Of a stretch of DNA of 64,000 nt, positions 42,460 to 53,124 are shown one piece after another. The notes below the pieces were generated by a model that did no database searches, had not been told where the DNA came from, and saw nothing but the letters and a program-made list of their open reading frames with translations. How positions within the stretch are numbered: the stretch's first letter is position 1; the number at the start of each line of letters is the position of its first letter. The DNA lies in contig NZ_FOBF01000014.1 of NCBI RefSeq assembly GCF_900109355.1, positions 170,585 to 234,584 of the forward strand, read 5' to 3'. A program made the position numbers and the translations under genes. Source of the stretch: Nonomuraea pusilla. Its GTDB lineage: Bacteria > Actinomycetota > Actinomycetes > Streptosporangiales > Streptosporangiaceae.

Positions 42460-43578
42460 TTACGTGTGAGCTTCCAGTATGACGATGTCGTCACGGTGGA
42501 TCAGCTCGCGTTCATATTCCGGACCGAGGGCGCTGGCCAGCTCTCTCGTGGAGCGGCCGAGCAGGCCGGGGATCTCGGAGGCGTCGAAGTTCACCAGGCC
42601 CCTCGCCACGACGAGACCCTGCGGCCCGCACAGGTCGACCGGGTCGCCCGCCGCGAACTCGCCCTCGACCGACGTTACCCCGGCCGGCAGCAGCGACTTG
42701 CGCCGCCCCACGATGGCCTCGACGGCGCCCTGGTCGAGATGGAGGCGGCCACGCCCGGTGGTGGCGTGCGCGAGCCACAGCAGCCGCGTGCCCGGGTGGC
42801 GCCCGCCGGGGTGGAAGTAGGTGCCGACCTCGGCCCCCGACAGCGCCTGCGCCGCGTGGGCCGCCGCGGTGAGCACCACCGGCACGCCCGCGCCGGTGGC
42901 GATGCGCGCCGCCTGCACCTTGGTGATCATGCCGCCGGTGCCGACGGCCGCGCCGTTCCTGCCCAGCTCGACGCCCGTGAGGTCCTCGGGCCCCCGGACC
43001 TCGGACAGCCTGCGCGAGCCGGGGCGGCTCGGCGGGCCGTCGTACAGCGCGTCGACGTCCGAGAGCAGCACCAGCGCGTCGGCGTGGATGAGGTGGGACA
43101 CCAGCGCGGCCAGCCGGTCGTTGTCGCCGAAGCGGATCTCGTCGGTGGCGACCGTGTCGTTCTCGTTGACGATCGGGACGATGCCGAGCTCCAGCAGCCT
43201 GGCCAGCGTGCGCTGGGCGTTGGCGTGGTGGGCGCGGCGCATCATGTCGTCGGCCGTCAGCAGCACCTGGCCGACGCGCAGGGCGTACCTGGCGAAGGAC
43301 GAGGTGTAGCGGGCGACCAGCACGCCCTGGCCCACGGAGGCCGCGGCCTGCTGCGTGGCCAGGTCACGCGGTCGCGCCGACAGCCCGAGTGGCCCGAGGC
43401 CCGCCGCGATCGCCCCCGACGACACCAGGACGATCTGCGTGCCCGCCTTGCGGCGCGCCGCCAGCACGTCGACCAGGGCGTCGACCCGGTCCACGTCGAT
43501 CGTGCCCTGGGGAGTCGTGAGCGAGGAGGAGCCTACCTTGACGACGACCTTCGAGGCTGAGCCGATCCGTTCCCGCAC
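42460..43578 (-). CDS. proB: Glutamate 5-kinase
   Basis: A 372-residue amino-acid kinase: VVVKVGSSSLTTPQG, IVLVSSGAIAAGLGPLG, NENDTVATDEIRFGDNDRLAALVS and GTGGMITKVQAARIA. The C-terminal 75 residues (SLLPAGVTSVEGEFAAGDPVDLCGP...) are a PUA domain. It catalyses the first, proline-inhibited step of proline synthesis. The start is GTG; obg lies 118 nt upstream. Confidence 0.97.
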   Translation of the reverse strand: MRERIGSASKVVVKVGSSSLTTPQGTIDVDRVDALVDVLAARRKAGTQIVLVSSGAIAAGLGPLGLSARPRDLATQQAAASVGQGVLVARYTSSFARYALRVGQVLLTADDMMRRAHHANAQRTLARLLELGIVPIVNENDTVATDEIRFGDNDRLAALVSHLIHADALVLLSDVDALYDGPPSRPGSRRLSEVRGPEDLTGVELGRNGAAVGTGGMITKVQAARIATGAGVPVVLTAAAHAAQALSGAEVGTYFHPGGRHPGTRLLWLAHATTGRGRLHLDQGAVEAIVGRRKSLLPAGVTSVEGEFAAGDPVDLCGPQGLVVARGLVNFDASEIPGLLGRSTRELASALGPEYERELIHRDDIVILEAHT

Positions 43579-43696
43579 GTCTGGAAGCCTATCCGACCCG
43601 GCGGATCACCCGATCTGCCCTCGCCCCCTCAGCCGCCCGGCCTCCCCGGCCGAGGCGGCCGCGCCGCCCGAGGCAGCCGGGCTTGAGGCGATCGGT

Positions 43697-45046
43697 CTAG
43701 AGGCGGCTGTCGGTGCCGCGCGGGCCCTGACGCACCGACTCCGCGTTGAGCGTCGGCTGCCAGTCGAAGACGTAGCCGCCCTCCATCGACCCGATCACGA
43801 CCTCCGCCCCCGGGGTCGCGCCCGCCTTGAGCAGCTGCTCCTCGACGCCGAGCCGCTCCAGCCTGTCGGCCAGGAAGCCGACGGCCTCGTCGTTGCTGAA
43901 GTCGGTCTGCCTGATCCAGCGCTCCGGCTTCTCGCCGGTCACCTGGAACTGGTTCTCGCCGACCTGGCGCACCGTGAACCCGGACTCGCCGAGCTGCCTC
44001 GGCCTGATCACCAGCCGGGTCGGCTCCTCGACCGGCTTGTTCGCGCGGGCCGCCGCCACCCACTCGCCCATCGCGTACGTGAACTCGCGCAGCCCCTCGT
44101 GCGTGGCCGCCGACACCGTGAACACCTTCAGCCCGCGCGACTCGAACTCGGGGATGACCATCTCGGACAGCTCCCTGGCGTCGGGCACGTCGGCCTTGTT
44201 CAGCACGACCATCCGGGGCCGGTCCTCCAGCTTCCCGTACGCCCGCAGCTCGGCCTCGATCACCTCGTAGTCGCTGACCGGGTCGCGGCCCGGCTCCATC
44301 GTGGCGCAGTCGATGACGTGCACGAGCATGTCGCACCGCTCGACGTGGCGCAGGAACTCGTGGCCGAGCCCCTTGCCCTGGGAGGCGCCGGGGATCAGGC
44401 CGGGCACGTCCGCGACCGTGAAGACGGTGTCGCCCGCCGTGACGACGCCAAGGTTGGGCACCAGCGTCGTGAACGGGTAGTCGGCGATCTTCGGCTTGGC
44501 GGCGCTGAGCGCGGCGATCAGCGACGACTTGCCGGCGCTGGGGAAGCCGACGAGCGCCACGTCGGCCACGCTCTTCAGCTCCAGCATCACGTCGAGCTGG
44601 TCGCCGGGCTCGCCCAGCAGCGCGAAGCCGGGGGCCTTGCGCTTGGTCGTGGCGAGCGCCGCGTTGCCGAGGCCGCCGTGGCCGCCCCGCGCGATCACGT
44701 ACCGGGTGCCGGCGCCCACGAGGTCGACCAGCACCTCGCCCGTGGCGGCGTCCTTGACCACGGTGCCGTTGGGCACGGCCAGAATGACGTCCTCGCCGTT
44801 CGCGCCGTCGCGGTTGGAGCCCTGCCCCTGCTTGCCGTTGTCGGCCTTGCGGTGCGGGCGCCGGTGGTACTCCAGCAGCGTCGCCGTGTTGGGATCGACC
44901 TCGAGGATCACGTCGCCGCCGCGGCCGCCGTTGCCGCCGTCGGGGCCGCCCAGCGGCTTGAACTTCTCCCGGTGGATGGAGGCGCACCCGTTCCCCCCGT
45001 CACCGGCCTTGACATGCAGAACCACCTGGTCCACGAAGTCCGGCAT
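43697..45046 (-). CDS. obg: GTPase Obg/CgtA
   Basis: A 449-residue essential GTPase. The glycine-rich Obg fold spans 1-158 (HVKAGDGGNGCASIHREKF...), the G domain includes GFPSAGKSSLIAALS, DVPGLIPGASQGKGLG and NKADVPD, and the C-terminal OCT domain covers about 345-425 (GFTVRQVGENQFQVTGEKPERW). It acts in 50S assembly and stringent response. GGAGGAG lies before the ATG. It is separated from rpmA by two hairpins. Confidence 0.97.
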   Translation of the reverse strand: MPDFVDQVVLHVKAGDGGNGCASIHREKFKPLGGPDGGNGGRGGDVILEVDPNTATLLEYHRRPHRKADNGKQGQGSNRDGANGEDVILAVPNGTVVKDAATGEVLVDLVGAGTRYVIARGGHGGLGNAALATTKRKAPGFALLGEPGDQLDVMLELKSVADVALVGFPSAGKSSLIAALSAAKPKIADYPFTTLVPNLGVVTAGDTVFTVADVPGLIPGASQGKGLGHEFLRHVERCDMLVHVIDCATMEPGRDPVSDYEVIEAELRAYGKLEDRPRMVVLNKADVPDARELSEMVIPEFESRGLKVFTVSAATHEGLREFTYAMGEWVAAARANKPVEEPTRLVIRPRQLGESGFTVRQVGENQFQVTGEKPERWIRQTDFSNDEAVGFLADRLERLGVEEQLLKAGATPGAEVVIGSMEGGYVFDWQPTLNAESVRQGPRGTDSRL

Positions 45047-45100
45047 CCAGCACTCCTCCATCGGCCCCCGGTGGGGGGGCGTCACCTCTGACCTCTGATC

Positions 45101-45125
45101 GCGGCCCGCCGCTGCGGCGGGCCGC
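45101..45125. terminator. GC hairpin between rpmA and obg
   Basis: GCGGCCCGCCG and CGGCGGGCCGC form an 11-bp perfect stem with a 3-nt loop. It lies between the rpmA terminator and the obg start, and may act with it. Confidence 0.55.
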
Positions 45126-45155
45126 GCCCCGGGGAGAACTCCCCGGAAAACGCTC

Positions 45156-45186
45156 AAGGGGCGGATCGCAAGCCGATCCACCCCTT
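45156..45186 (-). terminator. Terminator of rplU-rpmA
   Basis: AAGGGGCGGATCG and CGATCCACCCCTT form a near-perfect stem (one G-U pair) with a short loop. On the minus strand it is followed by GAGCGTTTT, an imperfect T-tract, 24 nt past rpmA. Confidence 0.7.
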
Positions 45187-45210
45187 GGCTGAACTCCGAA
45201 CGGCGGGAGA

Positions 45211-45468
45211 TTACTCCGCGACCGGAACGATGCTGACCGCGCGACGCCCGCGCTTCACGCCGAACTGGACGTGCCCGGCGGTCAGCGCGAACAGCGTGTC
45301 GTCGCCGCCGCGGCCGACGTTGTCGCCCGGGTGGAAGTGGGTGCCGCGCTGACGGACGATGATCTCGCCCGCGTTGACCAGCTGGCCGCCGAAGCGCTTG
45401 ACGCCCAGGCGCTGAGCGTTCGAGTCACGGCCGTTCCGGGTGGACGACGCGCCCTTCTTGTGTGCCAT
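45211..45468 (-). CDS. rpmA: 50S ribosomal protein L27
   Basis: An 85-residue L27: MAHKKGASSTRNGRDSNAQRLGVKRFGGQLVNAG then IIVRQRGTHFHPGDNVGRGGDDTLFAL. No Firmicute-type cleavable N-terminal extension is present. It is 15 nt downstream of rplU. Confidence 0.98.
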   Translation of the reverse strand: MAHKKGASSTRNGRDSNAQRLGVKRFGGQLVNAGEIIVRQRGTHFHPGDNVGRGGDDTLFALTAGHVQFGVKRGRRAVSIVPVAE

Positions 45469-45483
45469 CTCTCAAACTCCCGA

Positions 45484-45786
45484 TCAGGCCTGGTCGATAC
45501 CGGTGATCTTCACCTGGGTGTACCGCTGACGGTGACCCTGGCGCTTCTTGTAACCGGTCTTGTTCTTGTACTTCAGGATGCGGATCTTCGGGCCCTTGGT
45601 CTCACCGAGGATCTCGGCGCTGACCGTGAACTTGCCCGCCTCCGTGGTCACGTCGCCGTCGTTGACGACGAGCACCGTCGGCAGCGTAACCGAAGAGCCG
45701 ACCTCGCCGGCGACCTTGTCCACCTCGAGGACGTCACCGACGGAGACCTTCTGCTGCCTGCCGCCGCAACGAACGATCGCGTACAC
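45484..45786 (-). CDS. rplU: 50S ribosomal protein L21
   Basis: A 100-residue L21: MYAIVRCGGRQQKVSVGDVLEVDKVAG, VLVVNDGDV and IRILKYKNKTGYKKRQGHRQRYTQVKI. It is the first gene of rplU-rpmA, with a 180-nt leader and promoter region downstream of the RNase E/G terminator. Confidence 0.98.
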   Translation of the reverse strand: MYAIVRCGGRQQKVSVGDVLEVDKVAGEVGSSVTLPTVLVVNDGDVTTEAGKFTVSAEILGETKGPKIRILKYKNKTGYKKRQGHRQRYTQVKITGIDQA

Positions 45787-45965
45787 CGCGGAACCCTTCT
45801 ACTGACTCACTGAATGCTGCGCCCGGCATTCGATCACTGTCTGGAAACCGACGAACCGAGTAGGCGCGCGAACAGAGCGCGTCACTGGACGCACCGGTTC
45901 ACCAGGGTACCGGATGATCGGTGCCCTAGGCGAACCGGACGGATCGTCAGATGCCCGCCGAGCGG

Positions 45966-45985
45966 GCGCTCCCTCACGGGAGCGC
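45966..45985 (-). terminator. Hairpin terminator after the RNase E/G gene
   Basis: GCGCTCCC and GGGAGCGC form a perfect 8-bp stem with a TCAC loop, 4 nt past the RNase E/G stop. An alternative stem GCCCGC/GCGGGC overlaps it. Confidence 0.65.
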
Positions 45986-45989
45986 CTGG

Positions 45990-48968
45990 CTACTCTGCGG
46001 ACTTGGCTCGGCGGGAGCGTCGCCGCCCCCTGCCAGAAGTCTGGCCGGCCTGGTCGTCCTCAACAGGGACGTCTTCAAGCGCACCGGTCACGGTATCACG
46101 GCCCGCGGAGTCCTTGGCCGCGGAAACCTTCTCCGCGACCGCCTTCTCGACGGCCATCTTGCCCTGCGTGCCGCGCGGCTCGGGCTTGGCCTCGACCGGC
46201 TCGGTCGAGACGATCAGCCCGCGCCCGTTGCAGCACTCGCACGCCGTCGAGAACGCCTCCAGCAGCCCCTGACCGACCCGCTTACGCGTCATCTGCACCA
46301 GGCCCAGCGAGGTGACCTCGGCGACCTGGTGCTTCGTCCTGTCGCGCGCCAGGCACTCCAGCAGCCGCCGCAGCACCAGGTCGCGGTTCGACTCCAGCAC
46401 CATGTCGATGAAGTCGATCACGATGATGCCGCCGATGTCGCGCAGCCTGAGCTGACGGACGATCTCCTCGGCCGCCTCCAGGTTGTTGCGCGTGACCGTC
46501 TCCTCCAGGTTGCCGCCCTGGCCGGTGAACTTGCCGGTGTTGACGTCGACCACGGTCATGGCCTCGGTCCTGTCGATCACCAGCGAGCCGCCGCTCGGCA
46601 GCCACACCTTGCGCTCCAGCGCCTTGCCCAGCTGCTCGTCGATCCGGTACGACTCGAACACGTCGCCCTGGTCGCCGTCCCACTTCGACAGGCGCTCGCC
46701 CAGGTGCGGGGCGACGTACCTGACGTACTCGTCCACGGTGTCCCAGGCGTCGTCGCCCTGGACGACGAGCGAGCTGAAGTCCTCGTTGAACACGTCCCGG
46801 ATGACGCGGACGGTCAGGTCGGGCTCGGCCGACAGCAGCTCGGGCGGGCTGGCCGACTTGGCCTTCTTCTGGATGCTCTCCCACTGCGCCGACAGCCTGG
46901 CCACGTCACGCGCCAGCTCCTCCTCGGAGGCGCCCTCGGCCGCGGTGCGCACGATCACGCCGGCGTTCTCCGGCATGACCCTCTTCAGGATGCTCTTGAG
47001 CCGCGTGCGCTCCTTGTCGGGCAGCTTGCGGCTGATGCCGGTCATCGACCCGTCGGGCACGTACACGAGGTAGCGGCCGGGCAGGCTGATCTGGCTGGTG
47101 AGGCGGGCGCCCTTGTGGCCGATCGGGTCCTTGGTGACCTGCACCAGCACCGACTGGCCCGACTTCAGCGCCGACTCGATGCGCTTGGGCTGGCCCTCCA
47201 TGCCCGCGGTGTCGAAGTTCACCTCGCCCGCGTACAGCACGGCGTTGCGGCCCTTGCCGATGTCGACGAACGCCGCCTCCATCGACGGCAGCACGTTCTG
47301 CACCTTGCCGAGGTACACGTTGCCGACGTACGACTGGCTGGCCTCGCGGTTGACGTAGTGCTCGACGAGCACGCCGTCCTCGAGCACCGCGATCTGGGTG
47401 CGGTCGCCCTGGCGGCGCACCACCATCATCCTGTCGACCGACTCGCGGCGCGCCAGGAACTCGGACTCGGTGATGATCGGCGGACGCCTGCGGCCGAGCT
47501 CGCGCCCCTCGCGGCGGCGCTGCTTCTTGGCCTCCAGGCGAGTGGAGCCGCGCACGCTCTGCACGCCGTCGGTGGCGATGTCCAGGGACGCGGCGCGGCC
47601 CGAGCGCGGCGCGCGGATGCGCACGACCGTGTTCGGCGGGTCGTCGCTCGACGGCTCCGCCCCCTCCTCGGCGCCCCTGCGGCGGCGGCGGCGACGGCGG
47701 CGCGAGGTGGAGGAGTCGGACTCCTGCGCCTCCTCGGGCTGCTCCTCCTCGCCCTCTTCCTCGTGCTCCTCGCCCTCGTCGGACTCGTCGCGCTCGCGGG
47801 TCCTGCCGCGGCCCCTGCCGCCCCTGCGACGGCGGCGGCGACGGCCGCCGCCCTCCTCCTCCTGCTCGTCGGAGGTCTCGTCCTCGATCTCCTCGGCGTG
47901 CTCCTCGTCGAGCTCGGCGAGCTCGGAGTCCTCCTCCGTCTCCTCGAACTCCGCCTCCTCGGGCTCCGCCTGCTCGGCGGGCGGCTCGGGACGGCGCGTC
48001 ACCGCGGGCGCCGCCTGGCTCGGGTCGGGCGCCTGGAACAGCGGCGCGAAGATGGCCGCGGGACGCCGGAACGTCGCGCCGGGAGTGTCCTGCCGGTGGG
48101 CGGACAGCCCGAACGGGTCGGCCAGCAGGTTGGGACGCGCGGGCTCCTCGACGAGCTCCTCGCCCGCGGGCTCGTCGTCGAGCGGCTCCTCCTCGGGCAG
48201 GACCTCGAGGATGTCCTCGCCGCCCGCCGTCGCGGCCCGCTCGGCGGCCTGAGGAGCCTCGCCGGCGGCCCGCGGCCCGGTGGTGCCGGGGACGCCCGCC
48301 GGGGCCTCCACGGCCGCCTCAGCGGCCTCCTGGACGGCTTCGGGCGCCGCCTCCTGCGGCTCGGCCTTCTTCCGGGTACGGCGCCGCTTGGGCGCCTCCT
48401 CGGCGGCCGGCGCGGCCTCCTGCTCCGCGGGCGCGCCCTGAACGGCGCTCCCCGCCACCGGCTCGGACGGCGCCTCAGCCGCGGCCTCCGCGGTCTCCGC
48501 CTCGGCCGCCTTCTTCGTCGTGCGCTTACGCGCGGTCGTCGCGGTGGACCGCGTCCTCGTCGTCCTGGTGGCCCTCTTGGGCTTCTCCTCCTCCGCCGTG
48601 GCGGCGGCGGGCTCACCGGCCGGCTCCGCCTCCTGGGCCGGGGCCGTGCCTGAGCCGTTCACGGAGACCACGGCGGCGCTCACGTCACCCGCCGGCGCCG
48701 TACGGACCTCGGCCTCCCGCTCCTCGACCGGCGCGGGCTCCCCCGCGGCGCGCTGCGCGGCCGTGCTCGGCAGCGGTCTTCCCTCCGTCACCGACGGCGC
48801 CGCCTGCGCGGCGGGCACGGTGACGGGCACGTCGGCCGGCGCCTCGGGAACCTCCGGCGGCGGCCCCGCGGGGCGGCTGGCGGAGCGGCGGCGCGCGGTC
48901 ACCTTGGGCTGTTCAGTTGTCTCCCCGTCAGGGCCAGTGGCCCCGGCGTTGGGCTCGTTCTCGAGCAT
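45990..48968 (-). CDS. rne: Ribonuclease E/G family protein
   Basis: A 992-residue endoribonuclease central to rRNA maturation and mRNA decay. The first 530 residues are disordered: acidic, Glu-rich and Arg-rich stretches, the usual actinobacterial extension with RNA- and protein-binding patches. The catalytic core follows, with the S1 domain (YVGNVYLGKVQNVLPSMEAAFVDIGKGRNAVLY), catalytic Asp in AMTVVDVNTGKFTG and in GGIIVIDFIDMV, and the zinc-link CECC (from Cys910). The DNase-I-like fold is intact. It lies 144 nt downstream of the DUF2344 gene. Confidence 0.93.
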   Translation of the reverse strand: MLENEPNAGATGPDGETTEQPKVTARRRSASRPAGPPPEVPEAPADVPVTVPAAQAAPSVTEGRPLPSTAAQRAAGEPAPVEEREAEVRTAPAGDVSAAVVSVNGSGTAPAQEAEPAGEPAAATAEEEKPKRATRTTRTRSTATTARKRTTKKAAEAETAEAAAEAPSEPVAGSAVQGAPAEQEAAPAAEEAPKRRRTRKKAEPQEAAPEAVQEAAEAAVEAPAGVPGTTGPRAAGEAPQAAERAATAGGEDILEVLPEEEPLDDEPAGEELVEEPARPNLLADPFGLSAHRQDTPGATFRRPAAIFAPLFQAPDPSQAAPAVTRRPEPPAEQAEPEEAEFEETEEDSELAELDEEHAEEIEDETSDEQEEEGGGRRRRRRRGGRGRGRTRERDESDEGEEHEEEGEEEQPEEAQESDSSTSRRRRRRRRRGAEEGAEPSSDDPPNTVVRIRAPRSGRAASLDIATDGVQSVRGSTRLEAKKQRRREGRELGRRRPPIITESEFLARRESVDRMMVVRRQGDRTQIAVLEDGVLVEHYVNREASQSYVGNVYLGKVQNVLPSMEAAFVDIGKGRNAVLYAGEVNFDTAGMEGQPKRIESALKSGQSVLVQVTKDPIGHKGARLTSQISLPGRYLVYVPDGSMTGISRKLPDKERTRLKSILKRVMPENAGVIVRTAAEGASEEELARDVARLSAQWESIQKKAKSASPPELLSAEPDLTVRVIRDVFNEDFSSLVVQGDDAWDTVDEYVRYVAPHLGERLSKWDGDQGDVFESYRIDEQLGKALERKVWLPSGGSLVIDRTEAMTVVDVNTGKFTGQGGNLEETVTRNNLEAAEEIVRQLRLRDIGGIIVIDFIDMVLESNRDLVLRRLLECLARDRTKHQVAEVTSLGLVQMTRKRVGQGLLEAFSTACECCNGRGLIVSTEPVEAKPEPRGTQGKMAVEKAVAEKVSAAKDSAGRDTVTGALEDVPVEDDQAGQTSGRGRRRSRRAKSAE

Positions 48969-49112
48969 GCGGGCGCTCTCCCGTCAGCTCCCGGGCGCGT
49001 CGCCGCGCCGCGCAGGAGCCATCGTGTCTCGTTGTCCGCCCGCGCCCCCACAGCGGAGGCGCGGGCGCCAAGTCCTGTCAGCGGTGGCGCCCCGCTCTCG
49101 CAGGGCACCGCC

Positions 49113-49865
49113 TTAACCGGCGACGTGCTCACCCACCGGCCCCGCCTCGCCGCCGCGCGTCGTGTCGCGGTCCAGGTCGAGCGGGTCGGCAAGCGCACCG
49201 GTGCTGGCGTCGAGCGGCCCCTGCGCCAGCCTGGTCACCTCGGGGGGGACCGGCGGCGCGAAGTCGGCCACAAGGCGCAGCCCTGTGAGCACATCGTCGG
49301 GTCGAACGGCAGGCGTCATGTGCCGAACAACCATGCGCAGTATGACACACGACTGTCCGCCCACCTGAGCTGCGGTTCTGTCTGTTCCCTCGGACACCAC
49401 GAGCGACACCACGGCCTCGCGCGCGTCGAAGCGCCGGGGCCCCTTCTTGGTGAGACGCTCGACCTCGACGGCCTCCGCGGCGAGGAACTTCTCCACCGCC
49501 ACGAGCGCCGGCCCGTGGTCGGCGCCGCGCAGGCGCACCTCCCAGTCGGAGAACTCCAGGCGGTCGGCCAGGCTTCCACTGCCCGACTCCACGACGTCGA
49601 GGACGTCGAGCCCCGGCGGCAGCGACTCGTCCAGTGCGGACCGGACCTGCTCGGGGTCGCACGGCGTGGTGACGCCGATCTCGAGGTACTCGGCTTCGCT
49701 GGCGACGCCGGTCGGCGCCGCGCCCGCGTAGGAGATCTTCGGGTGAGGCGAGAAACCCGCGCTGTAGGCCACCGGAATGCCGGCACGGCGGACCGCCCTC
49801 TCGACGGCCCGCGAGATGTCGCGGTGACTGGTGAAGCGCAGGCGGCCGCGCTTGGCGTAGCGCAC
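49113..49865 (-). CDS. DUF2344 / TIGR03936 radical SAM-associated protein
   Basis: A 250-residue partner of the B12-type radical SAM protein next to it: RYAKRGRLRFTSHRDISRAVERAVRRAGIPVAYSAGFSPHPKISY is the family hallmark. In many bacteria this domain is fused to the radical SAM protein, which supports a joint role, unproven. The GTG ending at 49865 is the only ATG/GTG/TTG in frame before an upstream stop, although conserved-looking codons continue upstream, so initiation may use a non-standard codon. It is 154 nt downstream of the radical SAM gene. Confidence 0.88.
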   Translation of the reverse strand: MRYAKRGRLRFTSHRDISRAVERAVRRAGIPVAYSAGFSPHPKISYAGAAPTGVASEAEYLEIGVTTPCDPEQVRSALDESLPPGLDVLDVVESGSGSLADRLEFSDWEVRLRGADHGPALVAVEKFLAAEAVEVERLTKKGPRRFDAREAVVSLVVSEGTDRTAAQVGGQSCVILRMVVRHMTPAVRPDDVLTGLRLVADFAPPVPPEVTRLAQGPLDASTGALADPLDLDRDTTRGGEAGPVGEHVAG

Positions 49866-50019
49866 ACGCAGGCGCTGCGCCGTCGGCGCGGGCGGTGGCC
49901 CCTCGGGAACAGGTTTCAGAGCTTCGTGTCCTTCCCTTGTCAGAGTTCCTTCGTCTCAGGATAAGCCGCCCCGGCCGATGGCCGTGTACGCCGAGGTACG
50001 GGCCGCCCACTGAGCGCGG

Positions 50020-51930
<1,911 letters not shown>

Positions 51931-51957
51931 GACGTCCAGCGTAGCGGCGCGGCCGGG

Positions 51958-53124
51958 CTAGTCGAACACGCGCCGCCGCACCCTGATCGCCTGCAGCAAC
52001 CCCACGGCGATGAGGTTGGCGAACGTGGAGGTGCCGCCGTACGAGACGAACGGCAGGGGCAGGCCGGTGATGGGCATGATCCCGATGGTCATCCCGATGT
52101 TGACGAACGCCTGGAACGCCAGCCAGCACACGATCGTGCCGGCCACCAGCGTCCCGAACCTGTCCTCGCACTCCCTGGCGATCTTCAGCGCGCGCAGCAG
52201 CACCACGCCGAGCAGCACCACCACCGCCAGCGACCCGACGAACCCGAACTCCTCGCCCGCCACCGTGAAGATGAAGTCGGTGTGCTGCTCCGGCACGAAC
52301 CTGCCGGTCGTCTGCCCGCCGCCCAGCAGCCCCTTGCCGAGCAGCTGCCCCGAGCCGATGGCGATGAGCGACTGCGTGCTGTTGTAGCCCACGCCGCGCG
52401 GATCGACGCTCGGGTCGAGGAACGCCGTGAACCGCGCGATCTGGTACGGCTCCAGCATCTGGAAGTGGAACACGGCGAAGATCCCGGCCCCGGCGACCGT
52501 CGCCAGCAGGATGATCCACCGCTTGCGCACGCCCGAGATGACCAGCCCGCCCGCCGTGATCACCGCCAGCACCAGCGCCGTGCCGAGGTCGGGCTGGAGC
52601 ATCACCAGCCCCATGGTCACGCAGGCCGCGACCAGCGCCAGCACCACGTCGAGGTTGCGCGGCCTGTCGCTGCCCTCGGCGGGCTGCGCCAGCAGCATCG
52701 CGATGATCAGCAACAGCCCGACCTTGGCGAACTCCGACGGCTGCACCGCGAACCCGCCGCCGAGCAGGATCCACGAGTGGGAGCCGTTGATCGTGGCGCC
52801 CAGCGGCGTGATCACCAGCCCGAGCCCCGCCAGGGAGACGAGGAACACGAGCGGCGCGTACGCCCGCATCGCGCGGTGGTCGACGCTCGCCACGACCATG
52901 CAGAGGATGACCCCGATGACCTGGTTGAGCAGGTGCTTCTTCACCAGCCCCGTGGCCCCGGGCGCCCACGTCCTGGTGGACGACCACACGAGCAGCGTGC
53001 CGAGCACGGACAGCCCCAGCACCGCGACCAGCATCAGGCCGTCGAACCTGCGCACGATCGAGTCGGTGCCCATCGCCCGCCGCACCAGCGAGGGCCGCCT
53101 GAGCGTCACGGCGCGGTCGATCAT
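51958..53124 (-). CDS. rodA: Rod-shape determining SEDS glycosyltransferase
   Basis: A 388-residue, ten-helix SEDS peptidoglycan polymerase: IGVILCMVVASVDHRAMRAYAPLVF, GSHSWILLGGGFAVQPSEFAKVGLLL, MLQPDLGTALVL and FIFTVAGEEFGFVGSLAVVVLLG ... PFVSYGGTSTFANLIAVGLLQ. It polymerises lipid II together with the transpeptidase encoded immediately upstream; the ATG overlaps that gene's stop (ATGA). In Streptomyces this homologue (Sfr) serves spore wall synthesis. Confidence 0.95.
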   Translation of the reverse strand: MIDRAVTLRRPSLVRRAMGTDSIVRRFDGLMLVAVLGLSVLGTLLVWSSTRTWAPGATGLVKKHLLNQVIGVILCMVVASVDHRAMRAYAPLVFLVSLAGLGLVITPLGATINGSHSWILLGGGFAVQPSEFAKVGLLLIIAMLLAQPAEGSDRPRNLDVVLALVAACVTMGLVMLQPDLGTALVLAVITAGGLVISGVRKRWIILLATVAGAGIFAVFHFQMLEPYQIARFTAFLDPSVDPRGVGYNSTQSLIAIGSGQLLGKGLLGGGQTTGRFVPEQHTDFIFTVAGEEFGFVGSLAVVVLLGVVLLRALKIARECEDRFGTLVAGTIVCWLAFQAFVNIGMTIGIMPITGLPLPFVSYGGTSTFANLIAVGLLQAIRVRRRVFD

